This document shows, piece by piece, positions 23,939 to 31,952 of a stretch of DNA of 42,175 bases. The notes under the pieces were generated by a model. The model was given only the letters and a program-made list of their open reading frames with translations. It was not told where the DNA came from and made no database searches. Origin of the DNA: a virus; IMG/VR virus record IMGVR_UViG_3300030107_004407, positions 1 to 42,175 of that record. One strand, 5' to 3'. Positions within the stretch are counted from its first letter, which is position 1; every line of letters begins with the position of its first letter. The position numbers were made by a program, and so were the translations under genes.

Positions 23939-24056
23939 TGACCCGTACCCGTGGCTGGATGTCGTTTAAATGCTGAATAAGCTTCTTCTTTCTCTTGTTT
24001 GGAACAATATCAGAAACAAGCTTCCAGACTACCTTCTTTTTATTCCTTACCCGCAA
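23931..24056 (-). CDS. possible small basic protein, 41 aa
   Basis: This ORF fills the 100-base gap between two tail genes. It starts with TTG at 24056 behind AGGGGG (5 bases away) within the end of the nozzle gene, and its stop lies inside the start of the next gene. The product (KKKVVWKLVSDIVPNKRKKK) is very basic and helical. Because otherwise this block has no gaps of this size, I consider it likely translated. No homologue recognised. Confidence 0.45.
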   Translation of the reverse strand: MRVRNKKKVVWKLVSDIVPNKRKKKLIQHLNDIQPRVRVIV

Positions 24057-26283
24057 TGATACCCCCTATACCGTACTCAATACCAACAGCCTTGATTCGC
24101 TGGGGACCAGTAAAAGCAAACTTTATATCATGCTTAAACGATGTAACATTCTTGTCGAGAGATACGTCGATGTGGAAATCGTTTGGAGAAACCCAGTCGG
24201 AGTCTTCCCAGGTTGATTCACCATCGTTGTAATATGGGTAATACTTAACGTCTTTCGATACGGTTGATTTTGCAGGGTACGAAACAGCAGACCCACCCTT
24301 TTCATCAAACGTATTTGAGCCAGACACCGTTACAGACACATCTCTCTTTGAGGATGGTTCAAGGTAAAGAGAGACATTACTGAGTGTGCTCTCCCTTAAG
24401 ATTCCCGCATCAGAGTTTAGCGCTCCATGGATGTGGATCTTTGACTCAGCGTAAGTGTCACCCCTGTACAGGAAGTAGATATTATCGCTAACCCCAAGGA
24501 TGTAGTCACCAGAGACCGCAAGATCACGAACCGTCTCACTCACCTGAAACCACCTTCCTGTTGGAATGTGACACATCAATATGTGACTATTTTCCGACTC
24601 CACCATCTCCTTTCTTGTGGCAAGAAAGTACCACTCCCCCTGAACAACGGAGTTCTGTACGTCATGCCATCGGTCAATGTAGTCTCTCTTCAAGAAGTAT
24701 GGCGTCCTCATTTCCTTGAAGTCTTGACCGTTGAACGTGAAGAAGCCATCATTGAAAAGGCCGAACACATGGTCGCCATACGCCGAGAAGCTTCTTCCGT
24801 AGCTTGAACCCTTGTTCTCGTGCGTCTCAAGGTGGGCTATCGAACCCTCCTTTGTGTAGTATAAAACCTCAGAAGTTGAGTTTGTAACAATGAGAAGCCG
24901 GTCACCCATGGGTATCAGAGCCTCTATTGTATCCCTTGCCTTGTATACGTTCGACGGCCTAAACTGTCCAGGCTGCCCCGCATCAGAGTAAAGCATCCTC
25001 TCCTTAAAGTTGGGGTCCCGCATAATGATTCGGCTACCCCAAGATGCTGCAAGATCTGTAGATGGTGGACCAGAAACAACCACATCTGAAAGCGGTAATG
25101 CTGATAGCGTAGAGTCACCAGCAACAGACGTGTGGCGCGTGCAGCTAACGTTATTCTCTGCATACTCCCGATAATAGACATCTTTTCCGTTTGCTTTCTC
25201 TGGGTGCAGGTCAAGTGTTTTGTGTAGTATGCATCCTGCTATGTGCCAGTCTGAACGGGGTGGCCTCCAGTAAACTGTAGCCCAGTGCTTTCCATCAAAG
25301 TCTGAAAGAGATACGCGCTGACTGATGTTGTAGTGGGGCAGGGCCGGCTTAACCATAAACGATCTGTTCTTTGGTATCTTCGTTATTGGCGTTGGTGCGG
25401 ACATCGGCCCAAGGTTTCCGTACCTATCAAAATACTGTACCCTCCAAGAGTATGATGTCTCATTCCAGTTTTCAGGTAAGTGGTGACCAGCGTTCTTGTT
25501 TCCGAGCCCATGATAAAACCCGCCAGGCTCATAGTCTACCGGGCCGGAATACCAGATACCAGGATTGCCCCAGTACCCATACCTGCTAAAGTCTCCACCA
25601 TACCAACTCCCGTGAGGGCCCTTGTCATGCGTCAGAACCCCGACACAGGCTTCCTCACCCTTGCCTTTATTTGGGGTGCCATAAATGGACTCTCCACCAA
25701 AGTCGGTATACCATGGAGCTAAGTCTACACTTACGCTTGGTGGATCTGGGACCTCCGTCACACCAAGCGGAACAACATCGGTAAACCCGTCCCAAAGAAG
25801 CACTGGGTCGCCAAGGTTTGCAATGATTAACTTGTTCTCGTGAATAAATAGTTCTGGATAGCTTGCGCCCTGAAATCGCTGCCCATCAAACTTATAGAGA
25901 GTCCTATAGCCATTGCCTTCCGCCACACAGAGCGTGTTTCCAACCACGAAAACAATATGCTGCTGCGCCGAGGAATCCCTGTATATGTAGATTCGAGTAA
26001 AGTCGCCCACCGGACCCTTGGTTCTAACCTCTTGGGCCTGGCTTACTCGACCCTGACTCGAACCAGTCAGCTCTGCGGTCCCCATTGAGATGGCACCCCC
26101 CGCAGTCATGGTTTGCGTTCTGCCACTAAAATAAGCAGCCTTACCTGGGTATGAGACAAGGTATCCTTCACCGTCAGGGTAGAAGTTTATTGTCTCTTCG
26201 CCAAGCGTTTTGCCGTCAGACTCAGAGTCTTGACTCAACCCGTCAAGCGGTACAAGTATTTTCTGCTTTACGAGTTGGGGCAT
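24040..26283 (-). CDS. tail nozzle / tubular protein, beta-propeller-like, 747 aa
   Basis: A long beta-rich protein with repeated Gly-Asp and Tyr/Phe strands, e.g. LLWDGFTDVVPLG, FGLFNDGFFTFNG and MGDRLLIVTNSTSEVLYY. The pattern of strands and turns fits a beta-propeller, as in podovirus nozzle proteins (T7 gp12 family). It is directly downstream of the tail adaptor gene and its ATG overlaps that stop (TAATG), the gp11-gp12 order seen in T7-like phages. It should form the end of the short tail through which DNA leaves. No enzyme motif. Confidence 0.75.
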   Translation of the reverse strand: MPQLVKQKILVPLDGLSQDSESDGKTLGEETINFYPDGEGYLVSYPGKAAYFSGRTQTMTAGGAISMGTAELTGSSQGRVSQAQEVRTKGPVGDFTRIYIYRDSSAQQHIVFVVGNTLCVAEGNGYRTLYKFDGQRFQGASYPELFIHENKLIIANLGDPVLLWDGFTDVVPLGVTEVPDPPSVSVDLAPWYTDFGGESIYGTPNKGKGEEACVGVLTHDKGPHGSWYGGDFSRYGYWGNPGIWYSGPVDYEPGGFYHGLGNKNAGHHLPENWNETSYSWRVQYFDRYGNLGPMSAPTPITKIPKNRSFMVKPALPHYNISQRVSLSDFDGKHWATVYWRPPRSDWHIAGCILHKTLDLHPEKANGKDVYYREYAENNVSCTRHTSVAGDSTLSALPLSDVVVSGPPSTDLAASWGSRIIMRDPNFKERMLYSDAGQPGQFRPSNVYKARDTIEALIPMGDRLLIVTNSTSEVLYYTKEGSIAHLETHENKGSSYGRSFSAYGDHVFGLFNDGFFTFNGQDFKEMRTPYFLKRDYIDRWHDVQNSVVQGEWYFLATRKEMVESENSHILMCHIPTGRWFQVSETVRDLAVSGDYILGVSDNIYFLYRGDTYAESKIHIHGALNSDAGILRESTLSNVSLYLEPSSKRDVSVTVSGSNTFDEKGGSAVSYPAKSTVSKDVKYYPYYNDGESTWEDSDWVSPNDFHIDVSLDKNVTSFKHDIKFAFTGPQRIKAVGIEYGIGGIIAGKE

Positions 26284-27614
26284 TAGAACGGATACTTAAG
26301 CGATGCTGTAAACTCTTCGTCCATCATCGCTGCTGATGTTGGTGAATAGAACTTGTACTCCCAAGAGGACGGGTCAAGCCTTCGGTCGTCGCCATCTTGA
26401 GCAAGAAGAAAGTTTAGCTGCTCCCTGAATGAGCCCTGCATTTGACGAAACTGAGATGGGTCCTTGTTCTGAATAGACTGCTTCATCAAGAAGTACAGAT
26501 GGAACAGTTCAATAAACTCACGCTGCCTGCCGAGTTTGACAAAATCGTTTTCCTCTGGAAGGCCAGCCCATGTATCAATGTGTCTGGCGTGTGCCCTAAG
26601 ATACTCGTCTGGAGCAGGGTAAAGGCAAACCGCAGTCCACCCACCGTCATGGTACGTGCCCTTGCTCTCAAGATCGTCATCAGTAGAGTTAAAGGTTGCA
26701 CCCCATGAGCTGGAACCAGTAAGCGTTATGTTTGAGTGCACCTTATGCATTGATACTCGCGTGTACCCGCCATCAAGGACCTTGCTTACATACAGATTTA
26801 CTGAGTGCGTTGACTCGCCGTGCCAAGTATCACCCTCATAGGTGAAGGTGGCAAAGTTATCTTCATCCGATCCGGCAGTAAACTCTACTGATGGTCCAGG
26901 GTCACTCTCAAGTCCAGTCTCCCTATCCACAAAAGTGATGAATGCCCTGTGCTTCCCAGGGGTAATCTTACCTAATATGTTCGTCGTCATGGTGACGATT
27001 GGAGCCTTCAGGGGTGAGTCTATCTTGGTGTCCTCTATGTAGTATCCCAATGGCTCACCCGAATCGCCGTAATACCATCGCGGGTCAAGCCCCCTCTTGA
27101 ATCGATAGATTTGCTCTTCTGTTATATGCTCAAGCTTTCGGTCGTCTACATGTATAGACTTAAGCCCATTCGTCTTGAACGCTAAGTCTCTACGGTAAAA
27201 GCTTACCGTTTGGGTTGAGGCCGTTGGGGCTACAATCTTTTTATCCAAGTAGATTTTAGACGTATCTCCTGAAGGGGCGATTCTCATGCACCTGTACCAC
27301 TCCTCACCAAGGTAAACATACCTTCCTGTATGGTGAGAAGTTACAGCACTTACTGTTGCTAAGGTTGACTCTATATAGTCGTTACCCTGCGTCCAGCTAA
27401 ACGTCTCAGTTGTATCTACAGACGTTATTATTGGGGTTGCGACGTACTCTCCACCCGTCTGGGTGTCAGTGACAGCAAAGTTCCAAGACCAGGGCATTCG
27501 CCTAATCTTAGAATAAACGTCCTCAAACCAAAGCATGACCCGATCTTTCCCAGATGACTGGCCATGGTCTTCCATGAACTGATTGATCAAGTCAATGACT
27601 TTGTGTTTGGCCAT
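26283..27614 (-). CDS. tail adaptor (connector) protein, 443 aa
   Basis: The N-terminal 45 residues (LINQFMEDHGQ, WFEDVYSKIRRMPWSWNFA) form the helix pair typical of adaptor proteins that bind the portal (T7 gp11/P22 gp4-like). A central beta-rich insert follows with an immunoglobulin or fibronectin-like stretch around residues 200-300 (FITFVDRETGLESDPGPS), then C-terminal helices. It lies immediately before the nozzle gene. It should link portal to nozzle. The ATG has only a weak ribosome binding site. Confidence 0.75.
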   Translation of the reverse strand: MAKHKVIDLINQFMEDHGQSSGKDRVMLWFEDVYSKIRRMPWSWNFAVTDTQTGGEYVATPIITSVDTTETFSWTQGNDYIESTLATVSAVTSHHTGRYVYLGEEWYRCMRIAPSGDTSKIYLDKKIVAPTASTQTVSFYRRDLAFKTNGLKSIHVDDRKLEHITEEQIYRFKRGLDPRWYYGDSGEPLGYYIEDTKIDSPLKAPIVTMTTNILGKITPGKHRAFITFVDRETGLESDPGPSVEFTAGSDEDNFATFTYEGDTWHGESTHSVNLYVSKVLDGGYTRVSMHKVHSNITLTGSSSWGATFNSTDDDLESKGTYHDGGWTAVCLYPAPDEYLRAHARHIDTWAGLPEENDFVKLGRQREFIELFHLYFLMKQSIQNKDPSQFRQMQGSFREQLNFLLAQDGDDRRLDPSSWEYKFYSPTSAAMMDEEFTASLKYPF

Positions 27615-27616
27615 TC

Positions 27617-28006
27617 TTAGCTCGCTGTCTCAGAGAGTACCATGTTTACCGCTGGAGGATCGCTTGGGATTGATGTTCCCCCCTGACCGGCATTCGTTGT
27701 TGTACACATCGTCAGGCCGGTAGCGAAATGAAGCCCAGGAAAGAACTGGAAGCTACGCTTGGTGAGCCCCTTAACGAAGAGTACAACTTCAGCAGAGTCG
27801 GTGCCAGCAATAGCTGCTGCCGCATCGTACAGCTTGACATAAATGTCTGTTCCGAAGGACGCATTATCAATCTCGATAAGGTGCAAGTATGCTGGCCCGC
27901 CAGATACGTTGTTGTCACCTACCGCAGTATTGGTAACCGTAGCGGAAGCCTGATTGACAATGATTGTCTTGACAGGGTTGGTTGCAAATGTAGTTAAGAG
28001 AGCCAT
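27617..28006 (-). CDS. small beta-sandwich structural protein, 129 aa
   Basis: A Thr/Ser/Ala-rich protein with alternating strands (IDNASFGTDIYVKLYDAAA). It is paralogous to the adjacent gene 28006-28371: both have (Y/I)-x-IDN, YVKLYD/YAKLFN, FATG/FATN and an SQIPP/SIPSDPP segment at matching spacing. The start overlaps the upstream stop. It could be a head decoration or tail-surface protein; no family name recognised. Confidence 0.65.
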   Translation of the reverse strand: MALLTTFATNPVKTIIVNQASATVTNTAVGDNNVSGGPAYLHLIEIDNASFGTDIYVKLYDAAAAIAGTDSAEVVLFVKGLTKRSFQFFPGLHFATGLTMCTTTNAGQGGTSIPSDPPAVNMVLSETAS

Positions 28007-28371
28007 TATTCCGCCATCAATCGAAGGGTTACTTTATTTGTTGGTGGGATCTGACTTGCTGTTTCGCGGCCAGTCACACACATGAATGAGACATTCGTAG
28101 CGAAGTTAGAGCCCTCGGTTATCGTTATGGTCTGCCGAGTCTGCTTTGGGGCCTTAAAAATAAAGTTAGGCTCAGTTGAGCCTTCACTTGGTGAGGCGTG
28201 ATTGAACAGCTTCGCATATACCGCTGAACCGTTGTTGGAGTTGTCGATGTCTACAATGTAGATCGTTGCTGCGCCGCCTGTGACGGCATCATTCGCCACC
28301 GCATTCGCGTCGGTTTCGACGTACAGCTTGTCTACATATGGAGCGCTTTGGGATGTGACTGAAAGTGCCAT
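28006..28371 (-). CDS. small beta-sandwich structural protein, 121 aa, paralogue of the next gene
   Basis: MALSVTSQSAPYVDKLYVET, then TIYIVDIDNSNNGSAVYAKLF, a beta-sandwich-like pattern. Its match to the gene downstream indicates tandem duplication and divergence. AAGG precedes the ATG. A terminator-like hairpin lies just upstream on this strand, so the pair is transcribed by read-through or from an unseen promoter. Decoration or tail surface role is inferred. Confidence 0.65.
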   Translation of the reverse strand: MALSVTSQSAPYVDKLYVETDANAVANDAVTGGAATIYIVDIDNSNNGSAVYAKLFNHASPSEGSTEPNFIFKAPKQTRQTITITEGSNFATNVSFMCVTGRETASQIPPTNKVTLRLMAE

Positions 28372-28384
28372 TGTCTTACCTTGT

Positions 28385-28424
28385 AAAGAGAAAGGCTGGA
28401 GGCCCAGAAATCCAGGCCCCCAGC
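28385..28424 (-). terminator. rho-independent terminator
   Basis: On the - strand GCTGGGGGCC (28424-28415) pairs with GGCCTCCAGC (28404-28395), ten pairs with one G-T wobble, around a 10-base loop, followed by the T-rich run CTTTCTCTTT. It follows the stop of the 231-aa capsid-associated gene and would limit transcription past the capsid genes. Confidence 0.7.
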
Positions 28425-28431
28425 GATATTA

Positions 28432-29127
28432 TTAGCTGATTGGCGGAAGCCGCTCAGGAATACGAAGGTCAATAAGACCAAGGGCAGCACCGCCTGGATC
28501 GACCCGAGCCGTACCCAAGAGCTGGGCTGGGAGATCGGCTGCACCAGCAGTGGCTTGGAGTTTGCCGCCAGTGTTAGGTTTGACCTCTACTCCAGCAGTG
28601 ATTGCACCGGAGCAGTCAACAACAGCCGTACCGCTACGGACAAGCCATACACCTGCACCAGTTGGGATCGTCGTGGAGACGAACGCATCTGAATCAAGTG
28701 TGCTTGAACCGTATGGCCCGATTGCAGCTTCACCGAAGGAGTCAACTCCAACTGTGAAATACTTGCCGAGAGACAAGCCAGCGATCGTGGTGTGTGTATC
28801 CGCCGCTGCGGCCACCTCTCCGTCCTCACCAATCAGCTTACCAACGGTAGCTGACACAGTCAGGGCGGAACCAGGGTTGACGAAGAACGTAAGGTTAAGA
28901 AGGTACTTGTAGGTTACTCCAAGCACGACCTCAGTGTAGATGACCTTGCGCTCACGAAGGTACAAGTCCTGGCGATCTTGATCCTCACTGTAGAGTGTTA
29001 CCTCGGCAGCGGGGATAATGATGTTCGGGTCCTTGAACAACGAGTGAGGGTTAAGGTCAGTCCAAGCCTGTGGGCCGTGACCGTCGTATGTTCCGACAAG
29101 CGTAGTAGCATCTGAACGTACTGGCAT
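28432..29127 (-). CDS. capsid-associated structural protein, 231 aa
   Basis: AGGAG precedes the ATG. The protein is rich in Gly, Ala, Val and Thr with beta-strand periodicity. The last 60 residues (GVEVKPNTGGKLQATAGAA, then GTARVDPGGAALGLIDLRI) resemble the Gly-rich closing part of small phage head proteins in the decoration or DUF2190-like class; this comparison is from memory. Lying two genes after the major capsid protein and just before a terminator, it is probably abundant, such as a head decoration or fibre protein. Confidence 0.65.
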   Translation of the reverse strand: MPVRSDATTLVGTYDGHGPQAWTDLNPHSLFKDPNIIIPAAEVTLYSEDQDRQDLYLRERKVIYTEVVLGVTYKYLLNLTFFVNPGSALTVSATVGKLIGEDGEVAAAADTHTTIAGLSLGKYFTVGVDSFGEAAIGPYGSSTLDSDAFVSTTIPTGAGVWLVRSGTAVVDCSGAITAGVEVKPNTGGKLQATAGAADLPAQLLGTARVDPGGAALGLIDLRIPERLPPIS

Positions 29128-29136
29128 GGTTATCTC

Positions 29137-29571
29137 CTAAACAGTTACGTAGTTGATTGCGACATCGCAATGTTGGTTTGTGCCAGCCAACACAGCGGAT
29201 CTAATAGAGACCCGGCTGTTAGCTGGAATGTCTTTCATCGAAACAGGAACGACAAAGGCATCTGCCGTCGCTCCTGCTGACACAGCAAATGAGCCAATAG
29301 ACACCTCTGATCCTGCGTTGCCGGTAGCCAACTCAAGTGTGTACCGGGTTGCAGATTCAAAGCCGCTAATAACAACACTCGTAATACGGAAATCACTTGT
29401 GACGGTGTTTATCGGTAGAATCTGCGTGTAGCTTCCTGCTGTGCCTGCTGACCCTGAAGAGTCAACTTCTATGCTTGCCGTTGTGCCTGTTGGATAGGAG
29501 GCCATAACACCTGTTGTAGCAGGTATTACAGCATCTTTAATCCTTCGAGCTAACATCATGTTTCCTGGCAT
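29137..29571 (-). CDS. small structural protein, 144 aa
   Basis: A Ser/Thr/Ala/Val-rich protein with clear beta-strand periodicity (FRITSVVISGFESATRYTLEL). Its N-terminus (MPGNMMLARRIKDAVIP) is helical. It begins three bases after the capsid stop and is probably made with the capsid protein, suggesting a decoration or head-stabilising role. The family is not recognised. Confidence 0.65.
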   Translation of the reverse strand: MPGNMMLARRIKDAVIPATTGVMASYPTGTTASIEVDSSGSAGTAGSYTQILPINTVTSDFRITSVVISGFESATRYTLELATGNAGSEVSIGSFAVSAGATADAFVVPVSMKDIPANSRVSIRSAVLAGTNQHCDVAINYVTV

Positions 29572-29573
29572 GA

Positions 29574-30689
29574 TTAACTCCAGGTAGACCAGCGTGAACC
29601 GTTGTCAGAACCAGCAATACCTTGGTCAGACATACGGCCTACACCGACGTTGAAGGAGTTAACAAGCCAAGAGGTTTGGTTAAGCTCGCGGTACGGAGTC
29701 CGCGCCTCAAGCGTCCGCATGTTCACGTTCGGGTTGTGAGTGAGGAACAATCCACCATCCAACTCAAGCGTGTTCTTGACAGAAGCGTTTTCAAGGTCAC
29801 CATCAAACTTAGCAGAGTTCTCGCCCATACGGCGTGAATCCAACTTAGTGTTGCCCATGTGGACACAGATGACGGTATCAGCAGGCATCTGCGGATCCCA
29901 TGCGAGCTTGACACCGTCGAAGGTGAGACTCTTGAATCCGTAGAACATGTCTTCCTCAGAGGTAGCCATGTGGTAAGCAGAACTCATCTCAATCATCGCG
30001 CGACGGAACATCATGTAGATGGCCTTGGTTGTCACGAGGTCGGTTGGGACGTTCTGACCAACGGTGCAGGAATCAACCAGAGTTTGAGCAGCAAGGATAC
30101 CGGCAGGAATAGTCGTGCCGGAAGCGATGTGTCCAAAGTTCTGGGTCAGCTCTACATATTGGTTACGGAACCATGGCTTGGCGCTCTTGTCCACCTTACC
30201 AACAACTTGAACCTGTGATCCAGGTGCCTTCTTCTCAAGAATCTTACCAACGATACCATCAGGCTGAAGTCCGCCAGTACCGTTAAGTACAGCGTTCGAC
30301 AACATACGACGCATACCCCAGGCAGCCTTAAGCGCCTCGAAGTCTGCATCTTGGAAGATGGTGCTTGGGTTGTTCTCGTGTTCCCACAGGTCAACCATGT
30401 TGAGTGTAGTAGGAACTGCAAGATAGCGGTTGTTGAATGTGGCCAATGCAAGTTGGTCACTGCTGCTATCGGGTAGTGTTGAACCCCGACCAATCCACTT
30501 ACCCAATGTGGGTACGGCTGGCATGAGTGGGATTTCAACGTTGTCATAGCACTTTACAGCACGAGCGTTCTTTACCAGACGGTAGTAGAACCAGTTCTGC
30601 ACAAGCTGTTGAGGAATGATGGCTTTCGCCCGGTCCTCAATAGCCTGGATAAGTGCCCTTGTTTCTGTGTATTCAGAGCGTGCGCCCAT
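29574..30689 (-). CDS. major capsid protein, 371 aa
   Basis: Length, position after the scaffold gene, GGAG ribosome binding site and composition identify the major capsid protein, most likely HK97 fold. Features: helical N-arm, the GKWIGRGSTLPDSSSD region, the loop/spine helix FEALKAAWGMRRMLSNAVLNG, and the closing strand GFKSLTFDGVKLAWDP followed by PADTVICVHM, typical of capsid A-domain ends that specify a ligand-like strand pair. The scaffold is separate. Confidence 0.85.
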   Translation of the reverse strand: MGARSEYTETRALIQAIEDRAKAIIPQQLVQNWFYYRLVKNARAVKCYDNVEIPLMPAVPTLGKWIGRGSTLPDSSSDQLALATFNNRYLAVPTTLNMVDLWEHENNPSTIFQDADFEALKAAWGMRRMLSNAVLNGTGGLQPDGIVGKILEKKAPGSQVQVVGKVDKSAKPWFRNQYVELTQNFGHIASGTTIPAGILAAQTLVDSCTVGQNVPTDLVTTKAIYMMFRRAMIEMSSAYHMATSEEDMFYGFKSLTFDGVKLAWDPQMPADTVICVHMGNTKLDSRRMGENSAKFDGDLENASVKNTLELDGGLFLTHNPNVNMRTLEARTPYRELNQTSWLVNSFNVGVGRMSDQGIAGSDNGSRWSTWS

Positions 30690-30715
30690 TTTACTATTCT
30701 CCTAAAGGGTGTTTT

Positions 30716-31522
30716 TTATCCATATCGGACATTCCCAGATTTCATGTTTCCATAAATCTCTGGGAACTTCAGCTTCATGATTTCCTCTACCGTCAGATTT
30801 GAGTCGCGCTCGCCTGCGCTCTTCGCGTCATCGTTTGAGGGGGTTGCACTTGCCTGCGCTGCTTCAGACTTGGGGCCACCCGCTGTCTTTCGCAATGCTT
30901 CTTCGTGCGATCTTGCCTTCCACTCGCCAGTGTCAGCAAGAATACGTTCAAAGTTCCACAGTTTGTACAGGTCCTGCGGGGTAATCTTTCCATTTTGGAG
31001 AACATCCCGAGAATAGTTAACAAACTGCTCAAGTTCTTTTTTGTCGCCAAAGGCAAATGAATGCCCTTCACCAACACTGATGGGCTGCTTCAGCATAGAC
31101 TCGAAGTCGCCCCGAAACTTCTCGACAGACTTCTGGTTCTGCAACTGCGCGAGGCGTGCTTGTACTTGCTGCTCAACCTCATTGGGTTGTTCTGCCTGCT
31201 TATCGTGTACCGTGTTTCGGTTCTGACCTGCTGCCGCCCTCTGGTCTGCATTGTCAATCATGCTTCTAAGTTCACGTACAGCGTTAAATGCGTCCTGCTT
31301 CTTGTGCTGGTCATTGATGTGGTCGTAGAACTGGCGAAAGTTCTCTGGAAGCTCAGATCGGCTACCGCCTGAAGCCTGCCAGCTTGCCATATCAAACTCT
31401 GGCTTTGCTTCCGCTGCTGCTGGGGCGCCACCCGTTGACGCTGGGGCAGCCTCCGCTGCTGCCGGTGTTGGTGCTGCTGGTGCAGCAGATTCTGTTTTTG
31501 GTGCATTAGTTGTTTCAGACAT
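30716..31522 (-). CDS. scaffolding protein, 268 aa
   Basis: The first 45 residues are Ala/Pro/Glu-rich and disordered; the rest is charged and helical (EQPNEVEQQVQARLAQLQ) with a C-terminal NLTVEEIMKLKFPEIYGN that likely binds the capsid. This composition and its place immediately before the capsid gene fit a scaffolding protein that directs head assembly and leaves before packaging. GGAGAGGAAA precedes the ATG, and its first bases overlap the FmdB-type gene. Confidence 0.8.
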   Translation of the reverse strand: MSETTNAPKTESAAPAAPTPAAAEAAPASTGGAPAAAEAKPEFDMASWQASGGSRSELPENFRQFYDHINDQHKKQDAFNAVRELRSMIDNADQRAAAGQNRNTVHDKQAEQPNEVEQQVQARLAQLQNQKSVEKFRGDFESMLKQPISVGEGHSFAFGDKKELEQFVNYSRDVLQNGKITPQDLYKLWNFERILADTGEWKARSHEEALRKTAGGPKSEAAQASATPSNDDAKSAGERDSNLTVEEIMKLKFPEIYGNMKSGNVRYG

Positions 31523-31952
31523 TTTCCTCTCCTACAGGCTTGTCTTCCCACTGATCCGGTACTCGAACATATTTCGCCCGGTTTTCAATATCTTTGAACT
31601 TATCAAACTTCTCATAGTTTTCGCAATCTGCATCACTTGTATACATAGTTGGACGATCTGACTCTGGGGTAACAGCATCTACAAGGCCATGCCTCTTGTA
31701 GTATTGTTTTCTTTCTGTCGCATTTTCAAAGACAACAGGAGGTTGGCCAGGTTTGCTAAGAAAATGATTAACCATCGGGTAGTTTTCCACCTCAGCCTTG
31801 AGGCCCCACGCGCGAGTAGGGATAGACATGACTTTCTTTGCTTCGGTGCCGCACTGTTCACATTCGATATATTTGAATCTGTCGGCAACACTTCTAAACT
31901 CTGCTGTTACGTGTAGACAATCTGCATCTGTACACTGATATTCGTACAACAT
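31515..31952 (-). CDS. FmdB-type zinc-ribbon protein in the head cluster, 145 aa
   Basis: Begins MLYEYQC and has C7, C12, C31 and C34 (CEQCG), the FmdB-type zinc ribbon, followed by KKVMSIPTRAWG, as in FmdB proteins. A 95-residue helical extension follows with ENATERKQYYKRHGL. The start overlaps the portal stop (TAATG), with GGAG at 6 bases, and it ends within the scaffold start. Small zinc ribbons do occur in phage head clusters, but their job is unclear; it may help scaffold or portal assembly. It is a second member of the family in this genome. Confidence 0.75.
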   Translation of the reverse strand: MLYEYQCTDADCLHVTAEFRSVADRFKYIECEQCGTEAKKVMSIPTRAWGLKAEVENYPMVNHFLSKPGQPPVVFENATERKQYYKRHGLVDAVTPESDRPTMYTSDADCENYEKFDKFKDIENRAKYVRVPDQWEDKPVGEENV

